A stretch of DNA of 52,844 bases from positions 1-52,844 of the forward strand of contig CAZFER010000044.1 in NCBI GenBank assembly GCA_964517495.1, written 5' to 3'. The stretch's first letter is position 1; every line of letters starts with the position of its first letter. A program made the translations under genes and the position numbers. This DNA is from CAZFER01 sp964517495 (GTDB lineage: Bacteria; Hinthialibacterota; Hinthialibacteria; Hinthialibacterales; Hinthialibacteraceae). A model generated the notes under the pieces. It searched no databases and was not told the origin of the DNA. It saw only the letters and a list, made by a program, of their open reading frames with translations. Below, in pieces: positions 44,616 to 52,844 of the stretch.

Positions 44616-45584
44616 GTGATCAGTTCAGACAAGCATGCTATCGAGGTGCATTCGCTTTCGAAACGTTTCGGTGAAGTGCAAGCCGTAACGGATGTGAATT
44701 TTTGTGTTGAATCCGGTGAGATATTCGGATTTTTGGGACCAAACGGGGCAGGCAAAACCACGACAATCAATATGCTCACAGGGTTAGCCCGCCCAGATAC
44801 GGGGACCATTCTTATTGACGGAATTGATTGTACTCACAGACAAAGGGCGGCTCAGCGGCATATTGGTGTTGTTCCTGATGAAAGCAATCTTTACCCGGAA
44901 CTCACTGGATATGACAACTTGTGTTTTTGCGCGGCTCTCTATGGGCTAGGAAAAGCACAACGACGGAGTAGGGCTAAGGAACTTCTTCACATCTTTGGGT
45001 TGTCTGGTGCGGCGAATCGTTTGTTTGGCGGCTATTCCAAAGGGATGAAACGTAAACTTACCATTGCCGCTGGAATCATTCACAATCCAAAAATCCTATT
45101 TTTGGATGAACCGACCACAGGCATCGATGTAGCCAGCGCGCGTCAAATTCGGCAATTGATCGCTGATCTGAATACCAATGGTACGACCATTCTGCTTACC
45201 ACTCATTACATAGAAGAAGCCGAAAGACTCTGCCGGCGAATTGCCTTTATTGTATCCGGACGTACCGTCAGGATTGACACGGTGGATAATCTTATGCAAC
45301 CGATTCAAAATATACACGTTTTGGATATCCACTGCACAAGCGGATTGGATGGCATCCAAAACCAACTTGTAGACGGTTTTCCAAACTTGTTGTTTACCTT
45401 TCCAAAACATGGGGTAATCAAAATCGAATCCGATGAACAAATCCATGTTGGTCCATTAATCCGTTTCTTGGAAGATCAAGAAATTGACGTGATTGAAGCT
45501 CGAAGAATGAGGCCTTCTCTTGAAGATGTTTTTGTGAAAATCACTGGGCTTGAAACGGATCTTATGAAAAAGGAAAAAAAATGA
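44616..45584 (+). CDS. ABC exporter ATP-binding protein
   Basis: A 322-residue ABC ATPase of the drug/polysaccharide ABC-2 exporter type (CcmA/NodI-like). Walker A is GPNGAGKT (41-48), the signature region is FGGYSKGMKRKLTIAAGI, Walker B is ILFLDEPTTGID and the switch His is in LLTTHYIEEAERL. A C-terminal extension of about 100 residues follows, as usual in this subfamily (SLEDVFVKITG). The GTG start at 44616 is preceded by GGTAGGTG. The stop overlaps the next gene by four bases. The permease partner is encoded one gene later at 46324. Confidence 0.92.
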   Translation: MISSDKHAIEVHSLSKRFGEVQAVTDVNFCVESGEIFGFLGPNGAGKTTTINMLTGLARPDTGTILIDGIDCTHRQRAAQRHIGVVPDESNLYPELTGYDNLCFCAALYGLGKAQRRSRAKELLHIFGLSGAANRLFGGYSKGMKRKLTIAAGIIHNPKILFLDEPTTGIDVASARQIRQLIADLNTNGTTILLTTHYIEEAERLCRRIAFIVSGRTVRIDTVDNLMQPIQNIHVLDIHCTSGLDGIQNQLVDGFPNLLFTFPKHGVIKIESDEQIHVGPLIRFLEDQEIDVIEARRMRPSLEDVFVKITGLETDLMKKEKK

Positions 45585-46327
45585 TTCCAATTCGTATTAT
45601 CAATTTTGCATTTGTTATTTTCTTATCTTTACACTCGTGTACAGAACCGAAGGATCAGAAAAAAGACACATCGGTACGCTTTGAAATTAATTGGGTAGGC
45701 AAATTGTCAACTGTCCACCGTGATGGAGATTCCAGTCCTCGCGCCAATCTGAAAGATTTAGCAAATTCAAATGATTTCTATGCTCTTGGACCGTTAGCGG
45801 GTCTCCGAGGCGAAATAACCGTCCTGAAAAGTACTCCATATATCGCGAAAATCAAAGATAATTCAACTCAGATCAATAACGAGATTGATGTTGAAGCCCC
45901 ATTTTTGGTTTATGCAATGGTTTCGCGTTGGAAAGCCATACCTATCGATAAACCTGTACAATCGATATCGGCTTTAGAAGAGTTGTTGCATACGATAGCA
46001 GAAGATATTGGAATAATTGACGCGTCTCAAGTTTTTCCTTTTAAAATCACAACGAATCAATCGGAAATTAATTACCATATTATATCCAATCAAGAACCTG
46101 GATATAAAATATCCAAACCCCATCATGAGTTGATGAAATTTTTTAAATTGAAAACAAAACCTGTTACATTGCTTGGATTCTTTTCAAAATCTCATGCTGG
46201 AGTTTTTACTCATCATGATCAATGGACTCATATCCATGTCGTCAGTCAGGATGGTACAGAATCCGGACATGTGGATTCGTTGAAGCTCGGATCGGATGCG
46301 GTGCTTTACCTGCCGGAGATAGAATGA
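45581..46327 (+). CDS. lipoprotein resembling alpha-acetolactate decarboxylase
   Basis: A 248-residue protein with an N-terminal hydrophobic segment ending FLSLHSC, giving a possible lipidation Cys20. FYALGPLAGLRGEITVL resembles the early conserved block of acetolactate decarboxylases. Near the C-terminus, THIHVVSQDGTESGHVDSLK has the HxH...H arrangement (His217, His219, His230) that binds zinc in that family. The enzymes convert acetolactate to acetoin in the cytoplasm; a lipoprotein version would be exported and may have another substrate. It is sandwiched between the ABC ATPase and ABC-2 permease genes with four-base overlaps at both ends (ATGA), so it is clearly part of that exporter operon. 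Confidence 0.6.
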   Translation: MIPIRIINFAFVIFLSLHSCTEPKDQKKDTSVRFEINWVGKLSTVHRDGDSSPRANLKDLANSNDFYALGPLAGLRGEITVLKSTPYIAKIKDNSTQINNEIDVEAPFLVYAMVSRWKAIPIDKPVQSISALEELLHTIAEDIGIIDASQVFPFKITTNQSEINYHIISNQEPGYKISKPHHELMKFFKLKTKPVTLLGFFSKSHAGVFTHHDQWTHIHVVSQDGTESGHVDSLKLGSDAVLYLPEIE

Positions 46328-47070
46328 ATTACAAAAAAACCTTTATCGCCTATTGGCATATTGTCCTCAAGGATATGCGCACCTACTATCTGAAGCCGCC
46401 CAACATAAGTTGGGGGCTTATTTTTCCGCTAGCCTGGACAGGTATGTTCTTTATCAAATCTGGAAGTGGCCTGGGAAGTATTCCAATTGTTCTTCCAGGG
46501 GTAGTGGCAGTCTCCATTCTATTCGGAACAACATCCATGCTTGCGGTGACGGTGACATTCGAGAAGAAAAATCGCTCTTTCGAACGGCTCCTGCTGGCTC
46601 CCATACCATTCGAACTCCTTATGCTGGCCAAGACCTCAGGCGCGATCCTATTCGGCGTGGTTAATGCTTTTGTTCCTGTTGTGATGGCGGCTTTTCTCGT
46701 CGATCTATCTGGTATGAACTGGGGGGCGCTTTTACCTGCCGTATTCCTGATCGCAGTCAGTTCGACTTTTCTTGGCCTATTCATTGCTGTTTCGGTAAGC
46801 GAAGTTTTCGAAGCCCAAACTTTTTCCAACTTTTTCCGCTTTCCCATGGTGTTTCTATGCGGATTATTCTTTCCCATAGAGAATCTTCCGAGGTTTCTTA
46901 AACCTTTTTCATATGCATTGCCCTTAACCTATGGAACTGATGTGCTGCATGGCGCGGTGCATGGCGAACACGTAATGCCCTTTTCCATTGACCTGGCCAT
47001 CCTGAGCGCATTCTGTGCTGGTTTATTTGCTGTGAGCCTCTGGAATATCAGGAGGCGCTGGATTGCCTGA
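46324..47070 (+). CDS. ABC-2 type exporter permease
   Basis: A 248-residue polytopic protein with about six membrane helices. The cytoplasmic region TFEKKNRSFERLLLAPIPFELLMLAK and the later block FRFPMVFLCGLFFPIENLPRF (ending GLFFPIENLP) are typical of ABC-2 permeases of the NodJ/DrrB type. ATG 46324 overlaps the stop of the preceding gene (ATGA); a longer frame upstream is an overlap artefact. It pairs with the ATPase at 44616. The following sigma factor gene starts within its last codons. Confidence 0.9.
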   Translation: MNYKKTFIAYWHIVLKDMRTYYLKPPNISWGLIFPLAWTGMFFIKSGSGLGSIPIVLPGVVAVSILFGTTSMLAVTVTFEKKNRSFERLLLAPIPFELLMLAKTSGAILFGVVNAFVPVVMAAFLVDLSGMNWGALLPAVFLIAVSSTFLGLFIAVSVSEVFEAQTFSNFFRFPMVFLCGLFFPIENLPRFLKPFSYALPLTYGTDVLHGAVHGEHVMPFSIDLAILSAFCAGLFAVSLWNIRRRWIA

Positions 47071-47623
47071 TTCTGTAGAAAGTAGTGATGAATTGTTAAT
47101 GCAGGCTACGGGCAAGGGTGACCTGACATCTTTTGCCCGTATTGTGGAACGCAACCAAACCTGGGCCTGGCGGATCGCCTATCGCTTTACTGGAAACAGC
47201 GATGACGCTTCAGACATTGTCCAGGAGGCCTTTTTACGCCTTCTGGACGCATCCGGACACTATCAGCCCACAGCGAAATTCCGGACCTATTTTTATCAGA
47301 TCATCTCCCGCCTTTGTTTGGATAGAGGCAAAAAGAAACAACCGCTGTATCTTGAAACCATTCCCGATTCTCCCGATCCCCGCCCCGGTGCAGCCGATGC
47401 AATGATTCGACAAGAAACATCTATAGCGATGCGAACCGCACTCAATGCACTCCCGCCCAACCAACGGTTGGCCATTGTGCTTCGGTATTATGAAGAATTT
47501 AATTACAAGGAAATCGCGTTGGCTCTTAAGACCACAACCAAGGCCGTGGAGCGCCTTTTGAGCCGAGGCCGTGAGCGTTTGCGAGATATTCTAGAAGATC
47601 AGGATGATTTTTTTTGTTCCTAA
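47063..47623 (+). CDS. ECF RNA polymerase sigma factor
   Basis: A 186-residue sigma-70-family ECF factor. Region 2 reads WRIAYRFTGNSDDASDIVQEAFLRLL (core binding and -10 recognition), and region 4 reads LPPNQRLAIVLRYYEEFNYKEIALALKT with its helix-turn-helix and RLLSRGRERLRDIL at the end. The linker is short, as in ECF factors. The start is TTG 47063, with GGAGG about eight bases upstream, overlapping the end of the ABC-2 permease gene. Its partner anti-sigma gene follows 51 bp later. It probably drives its own operon in response to a periplasmic signal. Confidence 0.93.
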   Translation: MPDSVESSDELLMQATGKGDLTSFARIVERNQTWAWRIAYRFTGNSDDASDIVQEAFLRLLDASGHYQPTAKFRTYFYQIISRLCLDRGKKKQPLYLETIPDSPDPRPGAADAMIRQETSIAMRTALNALPPNQRLAIVLRYYEEFNYKEIALALKTTTKAVERLLSRGRERLRDILEDQDDFFCS

Positions 47624-47673
47624 GCGGGGGTTTTGCGGAAGTCGCTCGTTTAATCGGATAAGAGGTGAAATAC

Positions 47674-48183
47674 ATGTTCATGTGTCTCAAATATCAAAAG
47701 CGCTTGGGAGCCTATTTGGATGGAGAGCTTTCCAAACGAAAGCGGACATCATTAGAAAAACATCTGGCGAATTGCAGTTCATGCCGTACGACTTTGGACA
47801 GTCTTCGGCATGTTGAGACAGCTTTATTTTCTCTTGATGTTCCTGCCGTCCCGGCTGATCTGACCTTACAGATACTGACCGAGGCCCGCGCCCAAAAGAA
47901 GAGAAACATTGAAGAAAATCAGAGTCGGTCGTGGTGGGAGTTATTGCCACAACAGTTGGGGGAACTTAGAGGAGCAACAATGGCGGCGTTGATTATCGGC
48001 TTGACCATGGGGACGTTCATGGGTTGGACAACGTACTGGGATGAACGCACTGCTCAGCCCTCCACGATAAAGGCGGAAAATAAAGGCGTTGAAAATCCCT
48101 TTTACGCTCTTGATGTTCTTAGTAGCGCACCCGAAGGCTCCATCGAAGCAGCCGTCTTAACGCTGCATAAAAACGGAAGTTGA
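47674..48183 (+). CDS. zinc-finger anti-sigma factor
   Basis: A 169-residue transmembrane anti-sigma factor. The N-terminal domain has YLDGELSKRKRTSLEKHLAN then CSSC, giving the HxxxCxxC zinc site (His30, Cys34, Cys37, plus Cys4) of ZAS proteins. A membrane helix (about 100-118, AALIIGLTMGTFMGW) follows, then a periplasmic tail of about 50 residues. The start is ATG 47674, with AGAGGTG eight bases upstream; an in-frame GTG at 47665 overlaps that site. It should hold the upstream ECF sigma factor at the membrane. The next gene encodes a periplasmic sensor-like protein. Confidence 0.9.
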   Translation: MFMCLKYQKRLGAYLDGELSKRKRTSLEKHLANCSSCRTTLDSLRHVETALFSLDVPAVPADLTLQILTEARAQKKRNIEENQSRSWWELLPQQLGELRGATMAALIIGLTMGTFMGWTTYWDERTAQPSTIKAENKGVENPFYALDVLSSAPEGSIEAAVLTLHKNGS

Positions 48184-48191
48184 GAAAACTT

Positions 48192-48722
48192 ATGTGGAAT
48201 AAGTTAAAAATACCATTATTTACATTGTCCGTAACCCTAAACGTGGCCTTTGTCGCCGTTTGGCTGGCACATACCGTGCCAGATTTATTTACAGAGTTTA
48301 GGGTCTCACATAACGTTTCTGATCCTGCCCCTATTTCATCTTCCCTCTATCGTGAACTTGGTGTTACGTCCGAGCAGTGGAATCAGATGGAACCCCATAT
48401 CCAACACTTTCGTGAGAACGCAGAAGATCAACGACGAAAAATAAGCATGCTTCGAGGACAACTTATGGAACTCTTGGCCGAAGCCAATGTCGATGAAAAG
48501 GCCTTACGAGCAAAGCAAAGAGAAATTCTGGCCGAACAGCAAGGAATGCAAAATCTAGTGATTGAACTTCTCCTTAAGGAAAAGGAAATTCTGACGCCGG
48601 AGCAGCAAAAGGCTCTACTCAAAGTCATTCACCAGCACTGCAACTGTCTTGAAAACAAAGAAGGCAGTTCTCGTGGTATTGGGCGTATGCTAAGCGATAA
48701 TGAGGAGCCTACATACGAATGA
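48192..48722 (+). CDS. periplasmic heavy-metal-sensor-like protein (CpxP/CnrX/ZraP type)
   Basis: A 176-residue protein with an N-terminal anchor or signal (MWNKLKIPLFTLSVTLNVAF) and a periplasmic alpha-helical body. Helical repeats with GVTSEQWNQMEPHIQHF and EILTPEQQKALLKVIHQH follow the LTPEQ pattern of Spy/CpxP and heavy-metal resistance proteins. The C-terminal HQHCNC (147-152) is a likely metal site. In the Cnr/Ncc systems a CnrX-like sensor of this fold tells the anti-sigma factor when metal is present. The start may be TTG 48180, overlapping the preceding stop, or ATG 48192. The stop overlaps the TolC gene by four bases. Confidence 0.75.
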   Translation: MWNKLKIPLFTLSVTLNVAFVAVWLAHTVPDLFTEFRVSHNVSDPAPISSSLYRELGVTSEQWNQMEPHIQHFRENAEDQRRKISMLRGQLMELLAEANVDEKALRAKQREILAEQQGMQNLVIELLLKEKEILTPEQQKALLKVIHQHCNCLENKEGSSRGIGRMLSDNEEPTYE

Positions 48723-50113
48723 AATACAATGTGATGCTCTTCATGTTATTTCTTCTTGGCGGATGCGTCACTATGCAGCCTACCAATCCCTATTTGCCGA
48801 TCGCCGCACCAGTCATTAATAGCGCTTCAAGAGCAATATCAGATGTTTCACCAACCGAATTTTTAGAAAATCAATTAGCACTACCGTTGGCTATCGATAT
48901 TGCGCTTGCCAACAATCCAGAAATTGCTGCGCTGGGATGGGAAACCACAGCAGCAGAGGCTAGAAAAAATCAGGCTTTTAGCGAACGTTTGCCCCGGCTC
49001 AGCATGGTTGGAAAATATACCCATCATCTTGATGAGCAAAGAATTCTTCCCGTCCGCCAGCCTGGTGAACCGGCGATTTTAAGCCGGGATATTGTTTCTG
49101 AAGATTTAGTGTTGTCTCTACCACTCTTTACCGGTGGACAGCTGGTCAACCAAGTAAAGGCAGCGGATTTACTTCAACAAGCGGCTTCACAACGTTTGGC
49201 ACGTAGCCGGGAGGAACTTGTTTTTAATGTCACGAGCGTTTTCAACGCCATCCTCGCACAGAGGCATGTCATTGAATCTTTAGAGTTTTCCAAGGAGACC
49301 CTGACGAAACACTTAAAACAAATTAATGCTTTAGTCAAAGCGCAAAAGACAGCAAAGGTGGACCGCTTGCGCACAGAAGTTCGCCTTGCGGATATTGAAC
49401 AGCAATTGGTTCAGTCAAAGAATCTGCTGTCAATCCAACATCGCACGCTATTCAACCTCCTTGGCTTGAAGAATTATCAAACAGGAATATCCCTGCAAGG
49501 GAAGCTAGTAACGCAGGAAACTCTTACGGTTCCCAATTTGGAGAATGTCCTTTCCAAAGCGCGGGAATCGCGTGAGGACTATTTGGCGGAGCGTTCTTCC
49601 CTTGAGGCCAAAGCCCGAAACGTGGATATCGCCAAATCAGAATATTGGCCAACCCTTTACCTTCAAGGGAGTTACGGAAGTCGTTGGGCCGCTGCACCGA
49701 CTAGCGGCACGGGGGATGATGTCGGTGACGAAGGCCAAGTTGGTCTTTTGATAGAAATTCCTCTTTTTGAAGGTGGACGAATAAAGGCCAATGTTCGAGA
49801 ACAACGTGCCGATCTTGCTGCCGCACAAGAACGGCTTCGTACACTTGAACTTCAAATTCAACTTGAGATCGAAACGGCTATCTCAAATATAAAATCGACA
49901 GGTGAGCGAGTAAGGGCAATCCGAAAATCGATTACCCAGGCTAGGGAAAGCCTTCGTATTGAACAGATGAAATATGAATTAGGGAAGGGAACTATTGTGG
50001 ATGTACTCGATGCCCAGGCTGCTCTTTTGGAAACGGAAACCACATATTACCAAGTGTTAGCTGAATTTCACACAGCAATGGCTCAACTAAAATTGGCAAC
50101 GGGTGAAGAATGA
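48719..50113 (+). CDS. TolC-family outer membrane efflux lipoprotein
   Basis: A 464-residue outer membrane factor. The signal MKYNVMLFMLFLLGGC ends in a lipobox (LGGC), so Cys16 is probably lipidated. Two repeated TolC halves follow, with long coiled-coil helices (VFNAILAQRHVIESLEFS, and later EQRADLAAAQERLRTLELQI) and the final helix EQMKYELGKGTIVDVLDAQA. It forms the channel through the outer membrane for the RND pump encoded downstream. It starts within the stop of the sensor gene (ATGA) and ends in the start of the adaptor gene (ATGA). The last 200 bp closely match the broken TolC fragment at 40048. Confidence 0.93.
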   Translation: MKYNVMLFMLFLLGGCVTMQPTNPYLPIAAPVINSASRAISDVSPTEFLENQLALPLAIDIALANNPEIAALGWETTAAEARKNQAFSERLPRLSMVGKYTHHLDEQRILPVRQPGEPAILSRDIVSEDLVLSLPLFTGGQLVNQVKAADLLQQAASQRLARSREELVFNVTSVFNAILAQRHVIESLEFSKETLTKHLKQINALVKAQKTAKVDRLRTEVRLADIEQQLVQSKNLLSIQHRTLFNLLGLKNYQTGISLQGKLVTQETLTVPNLENVLSKARESREDYLAERSSLEAKARNVDIAKSEYWPTLYLQGSYGSRWAAAPTSGTGDDVGDEGQVGLLIEIPLFEGGRIKANVREQRADLAAAQERLRTLELQIQLEIETAISNIKSTGERVRAIRKSITQARESLRIEQMKYELGKGTIVDVLDAQAALLETETTYYQVLAEFHTAMAQLKLATGEE

Positions 50114-51249
50114 AAACCATTTCCAGATTACTAATCTTTATACTATGCGTAATTGTCATATACGGAATATTTATTATCCGTAACAATCCTTCCTATCTGC
50201 AGGAAAACAATCCAACGAGCAAAAAAAAGATATTACCCACCGTGGAGGTAGTCACTACATCATTGTCAAGTATCTCACGCCATTTAGAACTAACCGGTTC
50301 AGTAGAGCCTTATCGTATCGCGAAATTAGCCTCACCCGCTGAAGGGCCTGTTATCAACATCCGAGTGCGTGAGGGAGACAGGGTAAAACCTGATGAAAGG
50401 CTTCTTACCATTGGGCGCAAAAAGGGGGCGGACGCTCTGATTACCTCTCTGCAGGAAGAACTGAAAAAAGAAGAAGACAATCTACAAAGAGTCCGGCAAT
50501 TAGTAGAAGGTGAAGCGATCCCATATGAAGAATATGACCAGGCTAGAGCCTCCTTTGAAAAAATCAAAGCGCAACTTGTTAGTGCGAAAGAAAAGGCTCA
50601 AGATTACACCATCACCGCACCGTGGGAAGGCATCATATCCCGCTTAATTGTAAAAGAGGGTGAATTTATCGCGCCACGTTCGGTTTTATTGGAAATGTAC
50701 GATCCAGCCAGTATGGTGATTCGTGCAGCGGTTCCCGAAAAACATGCGGCAGAAGTCACCGCCGGAATGCGCGTTGATGTACAGCTGGACGCTTATCCTA
50801 ATAACGTTATTCCTGGTCGTATTGACCGAGTCTATCCCTATCTCGATTCCCGTCTTCGCACACGTACCATAGAAATCAAGCTGGACAAGTATGTCACACT
50901 GCTTCCCGGTATGTTCGCCCGTTTGGAGGTGTTGCTTGAAAGTGAGGAAGAAGCCCTCACCATACCTATCGAAGCACTGGTCAGTACACCGAAAGGTCAG
51001 GTTGTTTATGTGTTTGAAGACGGCCATGCCACGGCGCGAATGGTTAAAACAGGCATGGAGGCTGACAACCGTATCGAAATAATTTCCGGAATCCAGGCTG
51101 GCGACAAGGTTATCGTCGCCGGAAACGAGAAACTCATAAATGGCGCTGACGTCCGCCTTGCAGGAGTTGAAAAACCGGGTAAGGGGAAAAACAAGGGCAT
51201 GGCTGAACCACCCATCGGACAGCCTGGAAAAACCGGAGACGGCCAATGA
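50110..51249 (+). CDS. RND efflux periplasmic adaptor (membrane fusion protein)
   Basis: A 379-residue adaptor. A membrane anchor (about 5-24, SRLLIFILCVIVIYGIFII) is followed by the first lipoyl half VREGDRVKPDERLLTIGRK, a short coiled coil (about 110-160), the second lipoyl half TAPWEGIISRLIVKEGEF, and the barrel domains ending in GIQAGDKVIVAGNEKLINGA. The C-terminal tail is Gly- and Lys-rich. It is only distantly similar to the adaptor at 40277 and has the lower GC content of its neighbours. Start and stop both overlap the adjoining genes by four bases, so it is translated with TolC and the pump. Confidence 0.92.
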   Translation: MKTISRLLIFILCVIVIYGIFIIRNNPSYLQENNPTSKKKILPTVEVVTTSLSSISRHLELTGSVEPYRIAKLASPAEGPVINIRVREGDRVKPDERLLTIGRKKGADALITSLQEELKKEEDNLQRVRQLVEGEAIPYEEYDQARASFEKIKAQLVSAKEKAQDYTITAPWEGIISRLIVKEGEFIAPRSVLLEMYDPASMVIRAAVPEKHAAEVTAGMRVDVQLDAYPNNVIPGRIDRVYPYLDSRLRTRTIEIKLDKYVTLLPGMFARLEVLLESEEEALTIPIEALVSTPKGQVVYVFEDGHATARMVKTGMEADNRIEIISGIQAGDKVIVAGNEKLINGADVRLAGVEKPGKGKNKGMAEPPIGQPGKTGDGQ

Positions 51250-52844
51250 AAATGACCGATTATGCCGTCCGGCGGAGGCTGGCCACTAGCGCCATAGTGT
51301 TGGCTCTTGTCGTCCTCGGGCTTTACGGCCTGTGGCGTTTGCCAGTGGATTATCTACCCAATATCACCTATCCGCTGGTCAAAATTCAAATCAAATGGCC
51401 CGGATCAACACCTGAAGAAATCGATACGGAGATCGCTGATCCTGTCGAACGCCTCATGTCTACGGTAGACCGCCTGGATTCCCTCGAATCCTCTTCCATC
51501 GAAGGGCTTTATAACCTGAATGTCTACTTTGAATATAGTGCGGATATCGATGTCGCCTTTCAGGACGTCCTGGCCGCCTTGACACGCGCTCAGCAAGATT
51601 TACCGGAAGATATCGAAGCCCCGTATGTCTTCAAGGCTGACCCTTCCCAGCTTCCAGTCATGCAATTGACTGTAAGTTCTGACCGTTGGAACCTCGTGAA
51701 ACTGAGAGACTGGGCTGACAACTGGCTACAGGATCGTATCTTGACAGTGCGAGGCGTAGCTGGAACGGAAATCGTCGGAGGACTTGAACGTGAGATCCGC
51801 ATTTTGCTTGATCCCGCCTCCATTGAAAAGCATCAACTTTCCCTGGATGAAGTTATCAAAAGAGTCGCTGCAGAAAATATAGAACAGACTGGTGGCCGGG
51901 TCACGATTGGACCCAAGGAAATCATCGCCCGTACGATGGAAGAGTATTCAAATCTTGACGATATTCGAACGGTTGTCATTGCCGGAGAGGGGCATCAGAA
52001 AGTTTACTTGCGGGATATAGCCGAGGTAATTGACGGCCACGAGGAAGCACGGTTGATTACCCGGTTCAACGGGCGTGAAAGCGTTAAACTTTCTGTTCTG
52101 AAAGAAGCGGAAGCCAACACCGTAAAAACCGCCGAGGCGGTGGCCCGGCTTTTGGAGGAGCTGAAGGCGGAACTGCCCGCAGGCCTGCAAGTGGATTACG
52201 TGGAAAATCAGGCGGTCTATGTCAACCAGGCGCTTGCCGGTGTGCGTAACGCCGCCATGGCGGCAGCCGCGTTGCTAATCGTTGTCGTTTATCTGTTTTT
52301 AGGGAGCTTCCGGCAAGTTGTGGTCATGGTCATCGCCTTGCCCCTTACCCTGGTTTTCAATTTTGGTCTGATGAAACTGGCCGGATTTTCACTCAACATC
52401 TTTTCCCTGGGGGGATTGGTCATCGCTATCGGAGTCGTGCTGGATAATTCCATTGTCGTGGTGGAAAACATCTCACGGCTGCGAAGAGAGAATCCCAACC
52501 AGGACTCTGCCAGACATGCCCTTGACGCTACCAGTGAACTCGGACCAGCCTTAGTGGCCGCCACCCTTTCGTTTCTCGCCCTGTTTGTGCCATTTCTCAT
52601 TGTTCCAGGTTTAACGAGTCTGCTCTTTCGTGAACTGATCCTGGTCATTGCGGGCATTGTTGTTATCAGCCTGGGCGTTGCTGTGTCGATCACTCCGATG
52701 ATTACAGCAACTTTATTCGGCGGGAGCCGCCAAGTTCGTAAATCAAGCTGGTTTGAGCGGCTGTTTGCATGGTTCACGAACGGTTATGGTAGGCTGCTGA
52801 ATCGAATGATCGGCTGGCGATGGCTTGTGGTGCTGGTCTTCCTG
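51246..52844 (+). CDS. RND efflux pump inner membrane protein (3' end outside window)
   Basis: The first 533 residues of an AcrB/MdtB-like RND pump, open to the last base. The N-terminal helix (about 15-33) leads to the porter opening RLPVDYLPNITYPLVKIQIK. The central membrane block has VVYLFLGSFRQVVVMVIALP and GLVIAIGVVLDNSIVVVENI. The Asp-Asn pair here stands where AcrB-type pumps often have Asp-Asp. The whole is about half of the expected 1000 residues. It is the last visible gene of the operon from 44616 and receives substrate with the adaptor and TolC encoded just upstream. It is a different branch of RND from the pump at 41458. Confidence 0.92.
   Translation, partial: MKMTDYAVRRRLATSAIVLALVVLGLYGLWRLPVDYLPNITYPLVKIQIKWPGSTPEEIDTEIADPVERLMSTVDRLDSLESSSIEGLYNLNVYFEYSADIDVAFQDVLAALTRAQQDLPEDIEAPYVFKADPSQLPVMQLTVSSDRWNLVKLRDWADNWLQDRILTVRGVAGTEIVGGLEREIRILLDPASIEKHQLSLDEVIKRVAAENIEQTGGRVTIGPKEIIARTMEEYSNLDDIRTVVIAGEGHQKVYLRDIAEVIDGHEEARLITRFNGRESVKLSVLKEAEANTVKTAEAVARLLEELKAELPAGLQVDYVENQAVYVNQALAGVRNAAMAAAALLIVVVYLFLGSFRQVVVMVIALPLTLVFNFGLMKLAGFSLNIFSLGGLVIAIGVVLDNSIVVVENISRLRRENPNQDSARHALDATSELGPALVAATLSFLALFVPFLIVPGLTSLLFRELILVIAGIVVISLGVAVSITPMITATLFGGSRQVRKSSWFERLFAWFTNGYGRLLNRMIGWRWLVVLVFL

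Noticed and set aside
46222..46323. A longer ABC-2 permease starting at 46222
   Set aside because: This would overlap the lipoprotein gene by about 100 bp with unrelated sequence; ATG 46324 overlaps the preceding stop as ATGA, the pattern used by its neighbours.
1..52844. CRISPR arrays or cas genes
   Set aside because: No regularly spaced direct repeats and no cas-like proteins were seen; the repeats present are dispersed palindromes and the two MITE copies.
1..52844. Ribosomal RNA genes or replication origin
   Set aside because: No rRNA-like sequence, DnaA box cluster or dnaA/parAB-type genes were seen.

Overview
The window looks like a metagenome-assembled scaffold, with a run of exactly 100 N at 10947-11046. 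The genome is moderately AT-rich and of the type seen in the PVC superphylum and neighbouring candidate phyla (Lentisphaerae/Kiritimatiellota, Planctomycetes, Hydrogenedentes, Sumerlaeota, Poribacteria). The basis is the gene mix: Tat-exported sulfatases, exported PQQ-type beta-propellers, orphan pseudopilins sharing an almost identical N-terminus, Gfo/Idh/MocA oxidoreductases, and remnants of LamG, DUF4091 and ASPIC/UnbV proteins. I cannot fix the phylum from sequence alone.

Layout. 1-1122: a dead tyrosine recombinase abutting the 3' end of a tRNA-Pro(GGG) gene. 1412-10541: a locus for sulfated glycan breakdown, with a pseudopilin, a large secreted protein, an internally deleted DUF4091 gene, a BNR/sialidase-like protein, two sulfatases and an oxidoreductase. 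10929-12715: a small Cys-rich protein broken by the assembly gap, with its own promoter, followed by an anchored LolA-like protein. 12721-17785: a sulfatase-superfamily enzyme with Thr in place of the catalytic Cys and a very long C-terminal half. A copy of the 3' end of its gene lies about 2 kb away, and a more GC-rich FAD oxidoreductase gene sits between the two copies. 17914-22259: a MITE-like element, then a methyltransferase, an OpuC-type osmolyte importer (ATPase plus fused permease/binding protein) and a MarC-like protein. 22277-24973: a hybrid histidine kinase. 25234-38797: more exported proteins (FG-GAP-like, two pseudopilins, a methyltransferase-fold/PQQ-propeller fusion, a fourth sulfatase, a beta-helix-like protein, two PQQ propellers), a LamG remnant and a second copy of the MITE. 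38794-40030: a nitroreductase divergent from an ArsR regulator and a 49-residue Cys-rich protein.

40048-52844 is the efflux end. A TolC fragment with two amber stops lies directly before a GC-rich RND adaptor and pump pair. A dense, largely overlapping operon follows: ABC ATPase, acetolactate-decarboxylase-like lipoprotein, ABC-2 permease, ECF sigma factor, zinc-finger anti-sigma factor, periplasmic sensor-like protein, TolC, RND adaptor and RND pump (the pump runs off the window). The order sigma / anti-sigma / periplasmic sensor / tripartite pump resembles Cnr-type metal-resistance logic, here joined to an ABC exporter and a secreted decarboxylase-like lipoprotein. That assembly, and the gapped Cys-rich peptide locus, are the best candidates for something not yet described.
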